Below are positions 36,925 to 44,529 of a stretch of 64,000 nt of DNA, piece by piece (positions within the stretch are counted from its first letter, which is position 1; the number at the start of each line of letters is the position of its first letter). This DNA comes from Xylanimonas oleitrophica. Its GTDB lineage: Bacteria > Actinomycetota > Actinomycetes > Actinomycetales > Cellulomonadaceae. The notes under the pieces were generated by a model, which was not told the origin of the DNA, made no database searches, and saw only the letters and a list, made by a program, of their open reading frames with translations. A program made the translations under genes and the position numbers. The stretch spans positions 38,007-102,006 of the forward strand of contig NZ_QKWH01000014.1 in the NCBI RefSeq assembly GCF_003244315.1. The letters run 5' to 3'.

Positions 36925-39084
36925 TCACGGTGCCGACCGCGCGAGCCGGGACGGCCACCAGACCACCCGCCCCAGGTCATGGACCAGCGCCGGCACCAGG
37001 AGCGACCGCACCACGAACGTGTCCAGCAGGACGCCGAAGGCGACGATGAACGCGATCTGCACGAGGAACAGCACCGGGATCACCGCCAGCGCCGTGAAGG
37101 TCGCCGCGAGCACCAGCCCGGCGGACGTGATGATCCCGCCCGTCAGCCGCAGGCCGCGCAGCACCCCCTCCCGGGTGCCGTGCTCCAAGGTCTCCTCGCG
37201 CACCCGGGACATGAGGAAAATGTTGTAGTCGATGCCCAGGGCCACGAGGAACACGAACCCGTAGAGCGGCACCGCCGGGTCCGCGCCGGGCAGGTCCAGC
37301 ACCGGGCCGAAGACGAGCGCGGCGACCCCCATCGCCGTCCCGAAGGACAGCACGGTCGTGGCCACGAGCAGCACGGGCGCGAGCACCGCCCGCAGGAGCA
37401 GCACGAGGATCACCAGGATCACCGTCAGCACGAGCGGGATGATCAGGGTGCGGTCGCGCACGGACGCGGCGTTCGTGTCGAGGTCGGTGGCCGTGCTCCC
37501 GCCCACGAGCGCCTCCGGGACAGGGCCGGCCAGCGCCGTGCGCAGGTCCCGGACGGTCTGCTCGGCCGCCATGCTGTCCGCCGGGTCGGTCAGGGTGGCC
37601 TGGAGCAGCACCGTGCCGTCCACCACGAGCGGCGCCGGAGCCCCGGCCAGCGCGCGCTCCAGCGGCACGGCCGGGCCAGCCCCCTCGGCGACGACGCTCA
37701 CCTGCGCCACGCCGTCCTGCCCGGCGACGACGTCTCCCGCCGCCCCCAGGTCCTCCTGCGGCACCAGCACCATGGCCGGGCTGCCCGCTCCCGCCGGGAA
37801 GTGCTCGGCGAGCACCTCCTGGCCCGCGCGGGCCTCGGAGCCGCCCAGCACGAGCTGCGACTGCGGCACGCCGGACGCATCGAGCTGCGTCAGGCCCGCG
37901 CACCCCACCGCGAGCACGGCCGCGGTGGTGACCCACACTGCCCGTGGCCGGCGTGCGACGAGCCGGGCGACGCGCGCCCACAGGCCCGGACCGCCGTCCG
38001 CGCCCGGCTCGGGCGCCTGCGGGTCGACGGTGGGCCGGCGGGGCCAGAACGCGGCGCGGCCCAGCAGGAGCAGCACGGCGGGCAGCAGCGTCAGGGCGGC
38101 GAGCATCGCGAAGACGATGCCGGTGGCCGCCACCGGCCCGAGCGAGCTGTTGGAGCGCAGGTCGCTCAGCAGGAGGCACAGCAGCCCCGCGATCACGGTG
38201 CCCCCGGAGGCGAGGACCGGCTCGACAGCACCACGCCAGGCCCGGCGGGTGGCCTCCCAGCGGTCCGGTGTACGCCTCAGCTCGTCCCGGTACCGCGCCA
38301 CGTAGAGCAGGGCGTAGTCCGTGGCCGCGCCGATGACGAGGATGAACAGGATCCCCTGGGTCTGGCCGCTCAGCAGCAGCACACCCGCCCTCGCGAGCCA
38401 CCAGACCGTCAGCAGGGCGCCGCACAGCGCCAGGACGCTCGTGGCCAGCACCGCCAGCGGCAGCAGAGGGGAGCGGTAGACGAGCACCAGGATCACCAGC
38501 ACGGCTGCCAGCGCGGCAGCCAGCAGCAGCCCGTCGATCCCGGTGAACGCCTCCGTCAGGTCGGCGGCGAAGCCCGCCGGGCCCGTGACCAGCACCTCCG
38601 TGCCCGGGGGCAGGTCATGGCGCAGGGCCTCGCGCAGGGTGGTCGTGGCCTCGGCGAGGTCGGCGCTCGCGGGCAGCGGCACGAAGGCCTGGACCGCGAG
38701 CCCGTCGTCGGAGGGGATCGGGGGAGAGGCCTGGCCTTCGGCGCCCACCGCGGCGGCGGCCGTCTCCAGGCGCTGGCCGATCGCCGTCAGGTCGGCGGGT
38801 GTGAGCTCGCCCGGGCCGGTGACGACGACGACGGCGGGCACGGCGTCCCCGGTGAAGGCCGGCAGGCGTCCCTCGACCTGGGTGGCCTCGGCCGTGGACG
38901 GCAGGTAGGAGGCGCGGTCGTCGGTGGAGACCTCGCCGACCCGGCCGAAGTAGGGGCCGCCGACGGCGCCGAGGGCGAGCCAGACGGCGACGAGCACGGC
39001 GGGGACCAGGACGAGCAGCCAGCGCGGCGGGTTCGGCGCCGGGCGGGATGCCCGGTGCCCGGCGGGGCGGGGAGGGGTGTCCAT
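36925..39084 (-). CDS. MMPL-family RND transporter
   Basis: The 719-residue integral membrane protein has the MMPL/RND layout: one N-terminal helix (about 21-42), a periplasmic domain, helices grouped 5, a second extracytoplasmic domain, then five or six more helices. The family segments GAATDYALLYVARYRDE (about 255) and ALGIDYNIFLMSRVREE (about 610) carry the aspartates for proton coupling. MMPL proteins export lipids, siderophores or drugs. The divergent MarR gene suggests drug-responsive control. I set the start at ATG 39084; the longer frame upstream overlaps the MarR gene. Confidence 0.92.
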   Translation of the reverse strand: MDTPPRPAGHRASRPAPNPPRWLLVLVPAVLVAVWLALGAVGGPYFGRVGEVSTDDRASYLPSTAEATQVEGRLPAFTGDAVPAVVVVTGPGELTPADLTAIGQRLETAAAAVGAEGQASPPIPSDDGLAVQAFVPLPASADLAEATTTLREALRHDLPPGTEVLVTGPAGFAADLTEAFTGIDGLLLAAALAAVLVILVLVYRSPLLPLAVLATSVLALCGALLTVWWLARAGVLLLSGQTQGILFILVIGAATDYALLYVARYRDELRRTPDRWEATRRAWRGAVEPVLASGGTVIAGLLCLLLSDLRSNSSLGPVAATGIVFAMLAALTLLPAVLLLLGRAAFWPRRPTVDPQAPEPGADGGPGLWARVARLVARRPRAVWVTTAAVLAVGCAGLTQLDASGVPQSQLVLGGSEARAGQEVLAEHFPAGAGSPAMVLVPQEDLGAAGDVVAGQDGVAQVSVVAEGAGPAVPLERALAGAPAPLVVDGTVLLQATLTDPADSMAAEQTVRDLRTALAGPVPEALVGGSTATDLDTNAASVRDRTLIIPLVLTVILVILVLLLRAVLAPVLLVATTVLSFGTAMGVAALVFGPVLDLPGADPAVPLYGFVFLVALGIDYNIFLMSRVREETLEHGTREGVLRGLRLTGGIITSAGLVLAATFTALAVIPVLFLVQIAFIVAFGVLLDTFVVRSLLVPALVHDLGRVVWWPSRLARSAP

Positions 39085-39178
39085 GGGAGTCCTTGCCGTC
39101 GTGGTGTCCGGGGGCAGCCACCGGACGAACTGGCTAGCCGGTCTAGATTCAAGCATGGCTCGCTGACCGGGCGCGCGG

Positions 39179-39190
39179 TACTGTCTCACC
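39179..39190 (+). promoter_or_regulatory. Leaderless -10 element of the MarR gene
   Basis: TACTGT (39179-39184) ends six bases before the GTG start codon and there is no ribosome binding site, the spacing of a leaderless mRNA. Upstream at 39132-39139 is the palindrome GGCTAGCC, with a second CTAG nine bases later (39142-39145), a candidate MarR operator shared with the MMPL gene. Confidence 0.55.
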
Positions 39191-39736
39191 GTGGTGGCCG
39201 GAGGGGCGCGAGGTGCGCTGGACCAGGACGCGATGCTCGACCCGCGCGTCATCGACCCCGACGGGGTGCTCGTCCCGCGCGACGGCCTGGACGACGCCGA
39301 CCTCGACCAGGTCGTGCGCGTGATGGTCGCGCTGAGCGCCTGGCGCGCCGCCGAGCAGCAGGCCAGCGAGGCGGCCCGGCGGTCCATGAACCTCGGGGAG
39401 ACCGACATGCGGGCCCTGCGCTTCGCCGTGGCCGCCCGGCACGCGGGCCGGGTCGTCACGCCCGGCGCGCTCGCCGACCACCTCCGGATCTCCACGGCGT
39501 CGACGACCAAGCTCGTCGACCGGTTGGTGGCCGCCGGTCACGTGCGGCGCGTCCCGCACCCCACCGACCGGCGCAGCGTCGGCGTCGAGGTCACCGAGGA
39601 GGCCGCCCGTGCCGCCCGCGAGACGGTGGGGCGCGGTCACGCCCGGCGCTTCGAGGTGGCCGCCCGGCTCACGCCTCGCGACCGTGAGGTGGTCGCCCGG
39701 TTCCTGGAGGACCTGGCCCGCGCGACCACGGGGTGA
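39191..39736 (+). CDS. MarR-family transcriptional regulator
   Basis: The 181-residue protein has an N-terminal extension of about 40 residues, a dimerisation helix, then the MarR winged helix VVTPGALADHLRISTASTTKLVDRLVAAGHV (about 90-120) with the wing HPTDRRSVGVEVT. The divergent MMPL exporter lies 106 bases away and is its likely target, with de-repression by the exported compound or an inducer (inference from context). The GTG start has a -10-like TACTGT just upstream and no Shine-Dalgarno sequence. Confidence 0.9.
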   Translation: MVAGGARGALDQDAMLDPRVIDPDGVLVPRDGLDDADLDQVVRVMVALSAWRAAEQQASEAARRSMNLGETDMRALRFAVAARHAGRVVTPGALADHLRISTASTTKLVDRLVAAGHVRRVPHPTDRRSVGVEVTEEAARAARETVGRGHARRFEVAARLTPRDREVVARFLEDLARATTG

Positions 39737-39941
39737 GAGCCGCGGTAGGGGTCGCGGCACGCACCGGCCGCCGTGGGCGCCTGCTCTCCGGGTGACGGGG
39801 CGCCCGGGCAACCGTCGCCCCGGGGTGGCTCCGCTCCCGGTAGATTGTGGGGCGTCCGCGGCCGCGCCACGGCGGCCGCCTCCCCGGACCCACCGGCCCG
39901 ACCCCGGCCGTGCCCAGCCCGCGCGGCCCGAGAGGACTGTC

Positions 39942-40580
39942 ATGTCGAAGCGTTCCAGCACCGCCGAGCGCCAGGCCAAGATCGCCGCCCTGCGCGACCA
40001 GCAGCGTCGCAGCGAGCGTCGCCGCACCGCCCTGATCGCCTCGGTGGCCGGTGGTGTCGTCGCGGCGCTCGTCGGGGTCAGCGCGTTCGTCATCTACGAC
40101 GCCTCCCGGGAGAACGCCCGGCTCGACGCCCAGGCCGCGGCGGACATCGACGGTGTGGAGCAGTTCGAGGGGCTCACGGCCGGGCACACCGACACCGCCG
40201 TCGCCTACGAGCAGACGCCCCCGGTCGGAGGGGACCACAACCCGGCCTGGCTCAACTGCGGCGTGTACACCGAGCCCGTGCCGAACGAGAACGCGGTGCA
40301 CTCCCTGGAGCACGGTGCCGTCTGGATCACCTACGACCCGTCGCTCCCCGAGGACCAGGTGGCCACGCTGAGGCGGCTCGCTCAGGGGCAGCAGTACGTG
40401 CTCGTGAGCCCCTACCCGGGCATCTCCTCGCCGGTCGTCGCCAGCTCGTGGGGCTACCAGCTCGAGCTCGACTCGGCCGACGACGAGCGTCTGCCGGTCT
40501 TCGTGCGCAAGTACCTGCTCAACCCTGAGCTGCCCGAGGTGGGCGCTCCGTGCTCCAACGGGGTCGGCACCCCCGCATGA
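39942..40580 (+). CDS. DUF3105 membrane-anchored protein
   Basis: The 212-residue protein has a basic, coiled N-terminus (1-28), one membrane anchor near 29-50 and an extracytoplasmic domain with PPVGGDHNPAWLNCGVYTEPVP and AVHSLEHGAVWITY, the conserved histidine- and cysteine-containing core of DUF3105, ending in a second cysteine (GAPCSNG). The two cysteines could form a disulfide or bind metal. It is coupled by ATGA to a DUF305 gene, a pairing that is common in actinobacteria. Function is not established. GAGAGGA precedes the ATG. Confidence 0.88.
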   Translation: MSKRSSTAERQAKIAALRDQQRRSERRRTALIASVAGGVVAALVGVSAFVIYDASRENARLDAQAAADIDGVEQFEGLTAGHTDTAVAYEQTPPVGGDHNPAWLNCGVYTEPVPNENAVHSLEHGAVWITYDPSLPEDQVATLRRLAQGQQYVLVSPYPGISSPVVASSWGYQLELDSADDERLPVFVRKYLLNPELPEVGAPCSNGVGTPA

Positions 40581-41239
40581 GCGAAGCCGTGACGGCTCGC
40601 CGGTACCCGGCCCTCGTGGTCGTGCTGGTGGCCGTGGCCGCCCTGGCGCTCGGTGCGCTGGGCGGCCTGGTCGCGGGTACGAGCATCCGCACGCCGCAGG
40701 TGGCCGAGGAGGGCTCGGTGGAGGCGGGGTTCTCCCGTGACATGCAAGCCCACCACGCCCAGGCCGTGGAGCTGGCGGTGCTGGTGCGCGACCGCAGCAC
40801 TGACGAGGAGGTGCGCACCGTGGCGCTCGATATGCTCCTGACGCAGCAGAACCAGATCGGGCAGATGGCTTCCTGGCTGCGCACGTGGGGCCTGCCGGCC
40901 GCGGGTGTGGCGCCGCCGATGGCCTGGATGTCCGAGGGTGGGCACGGGCACGGGGAGGATGCCGACGCCGGGTTCGCCGCGATGCCGGGATGGGTGTCGC
41001 GGGAGGACATGGCACGGCTCGCCGACGCCGACGGCGACGTGGCCGACCGGATCTTCCTGGAGCTGATGATCGCCCACCACGAGGGCGGGGTGGAGATGGC
41101 CCGGGACGCCGCGGAACGGGCTCGCGTGGAGCAGGTGACCGCGCTCGCGAACGGCATCGTGGTGACCCAGGAGCAGGAGACGGCGATGCTGCGGTCCATG
41201 CTCGAGGCGCGCGGGGGCCCGGTGGACCCGGCCGGCTGA
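40577..41239 (+). CDS. DUF305 membrane-anchored protein
   Basis: This 220-residue protein has an N-terminal anchor (about 10-33) and two DUF305 histidine motifs on helices: FSRDMQAHHAQAVELA and LMIAHHEGGVEMARDA, ferritin-like in fold. A histidine-, glycine-rich loop (GGHGHGE) lies between. DUF305 proteins are found at the cell surface and some are linked to copper. The ATG overlaps the DUF3105 stop, so the two probably form a unit. Metal binding is inference from histidine content. Confidence 0.88.
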   Translation: MSEAVTARRYPALVVVLVAVAALALGALGGLVAGTSIRTPQVAEEGSVEAGFSRDMQAHHAQAVELAVLVRDRSTDEEVRTVALDMLLTQQNQIGQMASWLRTWGLPAAGVAPPMAWMSEGGHGHGEDADAGFAAMPGWVSREDMARLADADGDVADRIFLELMIAHHEGGVEMARDAAERARVEQVTALANGIVVTQEQETAMLRSMLEARGGPVDPAG

Positions 41240-41247
41240 GCCCCCGG

Positions 41248-42666
41248 TCAGTCGAGGAAGTCGCCGAGGTCTCCGAGCTCGTCGAGGATCCCGCCGAGCA
41301 CCATGCCGCCGAGGATCCCTCCGAGCAGGTCGCCTCCGGACCGCGCGCGCCCGCGAGGGGCGCCCTGCCAGCCGCCACCGTAGCCGGGCTGGCCCTGGCC
41401 GTACCCCGGATGACCGTGCCCGTGCTGCTGCGAGGCGATGTCGCGGTGCGCGAGCGTGGACGCCTCCGCGGCCAGGGTGGCCGCGCGCCGTGCGTGGCCG
41501 AGCGCGCGCTCGTCGTCGCGCTCGGCCCGGGCGTGAGCCAGCTCGCGCTCGGCCTCGGCCAGGCGGGTGCGCGCCTGCGGTCCCACTGGGACCCGGTAGT
41601 CGTCGATCGCACGCCGGGCGGTCTGGAGCTGCCGCTCGGCGTCCTCGAGCGCGGTGGCGAGGTGCGCACGTACCGCCTGGGCCCTCTGCTGCGCCTCCAG
41701 CCGGGCGGCCATGGCGTCGTCGAGCGCGGTGTTCGCCTCCCGGACGCGGGTCAGGGACCCGATCGGGTCGGTCCGCTCGCCCGGGGCGGGCAGTGCGGCG
41801 AGGGCCTGCTCCAGCGCGGCGACCGCGTCGTCGACGGCGCCGGCGCGGGCGGCCGCGGGCAGGGCGCGAGCCGTCGCGAGCTCCTCCCGGGACTCGGCGA
41901 TCATGGCACCGAGCGTCGCCTCGGCCGCGAGGGCCTCCATCTCGAACCTCTCGACGGCCTCCAGGAGGCCCTCGGCCCGGCGGACCGTCTCGGCGGCGGC
42001 CGCAGCGGCCGCCTCGGCGTCGCGCGGACGCGCTTCCTCCAGCTTCCTGGTGGCGACGCCCGCGCTGCGCGCTGCGAACTCCAGCAGCCGCCGTGCCTGC
42101 TCCGGGTTGGCGGAGACGGGCTGCAGCGCGGCGTCGGTATAGCGCTGCACGAGGTCCGCGAGGGTTCGCTCGGCCGCGGGGATCTGCCCCTGGAGCCGCT
42201 CGACGTCGGCGCGGACCTCGGCGACGGCGGTCGGGGTGCGCCCGGCGGCCGCTCGCCGCGCGGCCAGGGCGGCGGCCTGCTCGCCGACGGCGGTGTCAGC
42301 GGCGCGGCACAGCTCCACGATCCGGGAGAACCACTCGAGCCGCTGGGCGTCCGTGTCGGGCACGTGGTCGTGCAGGAGCTGGTGCAGGTGGAACGCCTCG
42401 CGCAGCCGGTCGCGGGCGTGGTCGACGGCGGCGGCGAGGTCCTGGGTCTCGCGCTCACCGAGCTGGGCGAGCGCGAAGCCGAGCTCGTCCGCGGCGAGCC
42501 GGACGCGCTCGTCGGTGCGCACGAGCGCCGAGCCGGCCTCCTGCTCGAGCCGTGCGAGGTGCTCCTGCTCCTGCTCACGGCGGCGCGCGCGGGCGCGGCC
42601 GCCGAAGATCGCCGGGGACGTCTGAACGGCCAGGGCGGCGGCCAGGGTGGCGGCGATGACGTTCAT
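41248..42666 (-). CDS. Coiled-coil protein resembling the C-terminal part of TPM-domain proteins
   Basis: The 472-residue protein starts with a hydrophobic stretch (MNVIAATLAAALAVQTSPAI, about 1-20), then a very charged, alanine-rich helical body from residue 30 to 410 and a glycine-rich end with GGDLLGGILGGMVLGGIL. The order LARLEQEAGSALVRTDERVR, ELGFALAQLGE, FHLHQLLHDHVPD and RRLLEFAARS is that of the long C-terminal region in actinobacterial TPM (YgcG-like) proteins, but the TPM domain and its membrane helix are missing. I chose ATG 42666 because TACGAT (42674-42679) seven bases upstream suggests a leaderless start and overlaps the other ATG at 42675. Function unknown. Confidence 0.75.
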   Translation of the reverse strand: MNVIAATLAAALAVQTSPAIFGGRARARRREQEQEHLARLEQEAGSALVRTDERVRLAADELGFALAQLGERETQDLAAAVDHARDRLREAFHLHQLLHDHVPDTDAQRLEWFSRIVELCRAADTAVGEQAAALAARRAAAGRTPTAVAEVRADVERLQGQIPAAERTLADLVQRYTDAALQPVSANPEQARRLLEFAARSAGVATRKLEEARPRDAEAAAAAAAETVRRAEGLLEAVERFEMEALAAEATLGAMIAESREELATARALPAAARAGAVDDAVAALEQALAALPAPGERTDPIGSLTRVREANTALDDAMAARLEAQQRAQAVRAHLATALEDAERQLQTARRAIDDYRVPVGPQARTRLAEAERELAHARAERDDERALGHARRAATLAAEASTLAHRDIASQQHGHGHPGYGQGQPGYGGGWQGAPRGRARSGGDLLGGILGGMVLGGILDELGDLGDFLD

Positions 42667-42728
42667 GTCACGCATCGTAGGGGTCCGGGCCTGCGCGGCG
42701 GCGCCCGCACATGCGGCAGGATGCGGGC

Positions 42729-43568
42729 ATGACCAGGACGATCGTGATCACGGGGGCCAGCGACGGGATCGGTGCGGCGGCGGCACGACGCCTGCACGCC
42801 GACGGGCACCGCGTCGTCGTGGTGGGCCGCAACCCGGAGAAGACCGCCCGGGTCGCGGCCGAGCTCGGCGCCAGGCACTTCGTGGCCGACTTCTCGCGGC
42901 TGGAGGACGTGCGGCGCCTGGCGGCGGACCTGTCGGCGGTGCTGCCGCGGATCGACGTGCTCGCCAACAACGCCGGCGGGCTCTTCGAGGAGCCTGCGGT
43001 CACGGCGGACGGGTTCGAGCGCTCGTTCCAGGTGAACCACCTGGCCCCGTACCTCCTGACCCGGCTGCTGCTGGGCAGGCTCGTGGCGGCACGCGGGTCG
43101 GTGGTGTGGACGTCCTCGAAGGCGGCGCGGCTGTGGGGGCGCGTCGACGTCGAACGGTTCGCCGACCCGCAGGCCAGCGGCCGCTACCGGCCCCTGCAGG
43201 CGTACGGGAGCGCGAAGCTCGCGTCGCTCCTCGTCATGTCGGAGCTCCAGCGCCGGTACGGCGCGCAGGGTCTGTCGACCGTGGCGTTCCACCCCGGCGT
43301 GGCGGCGTCCAGCCTCGGCTCCGCAGGCGACGGCCTGGTCGGCCGGTTCTACCGGTCTCCGCTGAGAGGGGTGCTCGCCTCCCCGGAGCGCGGGGGAGAG
43401 CACCTGGCCGCCCTCGCGGCGGGAGAGGCCGGCACCGACTGGGAGCCGGCGGCGTACTACGAGAATGGGCGTCCGGCGCGTCGCCGGCCGGCTGCTCTGG
43501 GGGACGAGGCGCTGGCGCGCACGGTGTGGGAGCGCAGCGAGGAGCTGCTCTCGGCCGTGGTGGACTGA
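42729..43568 (+). CDS. Short-chain dehydrogenase/reductase
   Basis: The 279-residue classical SDR has the cofactor motif TGASDGIGAAAARRL (residues 7-21), NNAGGLFEEP near 85, a catalytic serine in VVWTSSKAA and a YGSAKL segment with tyrosine and lysine spaced four apart. It resembles retinol-dehydrogenase-like SDRs; the substrate is unknown. The ATG at 42729 follows a CAGGAT hexamer by six bases. The neighbouring coiled-coil gene is divergent. Confidence 0.88.
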   Translation: MTRTIVITGASDGIGAAAARRLHADGHRVVVVGRNPEKTARVAAELGARHFVADFSRLEDVRRLAADLSAVLPRIDVLANNAGGLFEEPAVTADGFERSFQVNHLAPYLLTRLLLGRLVAARGSVVWTSSKAARLWGRVDVERFADPQASGRYRPLQAYGSAKLASLLVMSELQRRYGAQGLSTVAFHPGVAASSLGSAGDGLVGRFYRSPLRGVLASPERGGEHLAALAAGEAGTDWEPAAYYENGRPARRRPAALGDEALARTVWERSEELLSAVVD

Positions 43569-43621
43569 CGAAAACCCTGGTGCCGCGCGCCTCGCGCGCG
43601 TACATTCTGCAACGGGACAGG

Positions 43622-43641
43622 GCACCGCGGCGACGCGGTGC
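43622..43641 (+). ncRNA. Leader hairpin before the small ORF
   Basis: Arms GCACCGCG (43622-43629) and CGCGGTGC (43634-43641) close on the tetraloop GCGA, a GNRA loop, 52 bases before the small ORF start. TACATT at 43602-43607 could be the -10 of this leader. Whether it is a terminator for the SDR gene, an RNA switch or an attenuator cannot be decided from sequence. Confidence 0.4.
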
Positions 43642-43693
43642 GGGACCGGTGCGCGGGCTCCTGCGGGCGCACCTGACGACGGAGGACGGGACG

Positions 43694-43831
43694 ATGGCGA
43701 GCACGACGACGCGGCGGGCCTCAGGGCCTCTCGTCGTGGCGCCCGCACGCCCGGACGTGAGCGCACAGCGCCGGTTCGACCTGCACCGCACCGACCACAT
43801 CGACCATTCCTGCGGCGTCCACCTCGTCTGA
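43694..43831 (+). CDS. Small ORF (45 residues), histidine-rich C-terminus
   Basis: The ORF starts with ATG and has a GGAGG ribosome binding site eight bases upstream. The peptide starts MASTTTRRAS and ends RTDHIDHSCGVHLV; the last 16 residues hold four histidines and one cysteine in a single cluster. I know no family. It could be a leader peptide for attenuation (actinobacterial leaders of the RxHVDL...C type look a little similar), a small protein, or chance; the good ribosome binding site and the hairpins on either side favour function. It lies between the SDR and HNH genes, same strand. Confidence 0.5.
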   Translation: MASTTTRRASGPLVVAPARPDVSAQRRFDLHRTDHIDHSCGVHLV

Positions 43832-43856
43832 CCGGGCGTGCGCCCGACCAGCCCCC

Positions 43857-43887
43857 GAGCCGTCGCAGGGACATCCCTGGGCGGCTC
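43857..43887 (+). terminator. Hairpin between small ORF and HNH gene
   Basis: Outer arms GAGCCG (43857-43862) and CGGCTC (43882-43887) and inner arms CAGGG and CCCTG form a 31-nt hairpin 26 bases after the small ORF stop. It lies in the leader of the HNH gene, so it might act as a conditional terminator or occlude nothing and just end the small ORF transcript. Structure is visible; role inferred. Confidence 0.45.
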
Positions 43888-43948
43888 TCGTCGTCCCGGG
43901 CCGGGAGCCCCGCCACGGGGCGTGACGCAGACGGGAGACGGCGCCACC

Positions 43949-44395
43949 ATGACCGACGTCCTGGTGCTCAACGCGGGCTACGAGCCGCTGCACCGTGTGT
44001 CGGTGCGGCACGCGATCCACATGCTGGTGCGTGAGGTGGCTGTCGTGGAGGAGTCGGTGGTGGGCCGCACGTTCGGCCCCTACCCGTTGCCGCGCGTGCT
44101 GCGCCTGGTGCGGTACGTGACCATGCGGTGGCGGTACCGGCGCGGTCACGCCCCGGCGTGCACCAAGGCTGGCGTGCGGGCCCGGGACGGCCGGTGCGCG
44201 TACTGCGGGGGACCGCCGGACACGGTGGACCACGTGCTGCCACGCTCGCGGGGCGGGGCCTCGTCGTGGCTCAACCTGGTCGCGGCGTGCTCGGCCTGCA
44301 ACGCGCGCAAGGCCGACCGCACGCCCGAGGAGGCGGGGATGACCCTGCTGCTGGTGCCGCACGTGCCCGACGACGGGTGGAGACCTGCGGCGTGA
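43949..44395 (+). CDS. HNH endonuclease family protein
   Basis: The 148-residue protein starts [20 protein letters not shown], a signature of the actinobacterial and cyanobacterial HNH group, and has a C-terminal HNH zinc finger with C83 and C86 (CAYC), [10 protein letters not shown] with H95, and C114 and C117 in [10 protein letters not shown]. It likely cuts DNA using a beta-beta-alpha metal centre; the target and role (restriction, repair) are not known. No methyltransferase is adjacent. The ATG start follows GGGAGA. It is downstream of the small ORF and hairpins. Confidence 0.88.
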   Translation: MTDVLVLNAGYEPLHRVSVRHAIHMLVREVAVVEESVVGRTFGPYPLPRVLRLVRYVTMRWRYRRGHAPACTKAGVRARDGRCAYCGGPPDTVDHVLPRSRGGASSWLNLVAACSACNARKADRTPEEAGMTLLLVPHVPDDGWRPAA

Positions 44396-44448
44396 TCGCG
44401 ACGTGGGGGCGGCTTTCCGTCAGTCCTTGACTCCGGGTGATGAGGTCC

Positions 44449-44474
44449 ACCTAAGTTAGGTCCGGCTTACCTCC
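44449..44474 (+). promoter_or_regulatory. Iron box (DtxR/IdeR/DmdR type) upstream of desA
   Basis: Position 44449-44461 is the perfect 13-nt palindrome ACCTAAGTTAGGT. It overlaps a second site at 44456-44474 that I count as matching 14 of 19 positions of the DtxR consensus (TTAGGTTAGGCTAACCTAA). A TTGACT (44427-44432) stands as possible -35. A repressor with ferrous iron would occupy the -10 area, repressing siderophore production in iron-replete cells. Confidence 0.85.
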
Positions 44475-44529
44475 TGGTACGCCCCGGTGGCCCGCCGCCG
44501 GCTCCCTGATGCTGCCCGGAGGATCTCGC

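Noticed and set aside
36814..39687. Plus-strand open frame of over 950 codons opposite the MMPL gene
   Set aside because: Antisense shadow with histidine/arginine/glutamine-rich, non-globular composition; the MMPL transporter motifs are intact on the other strand.
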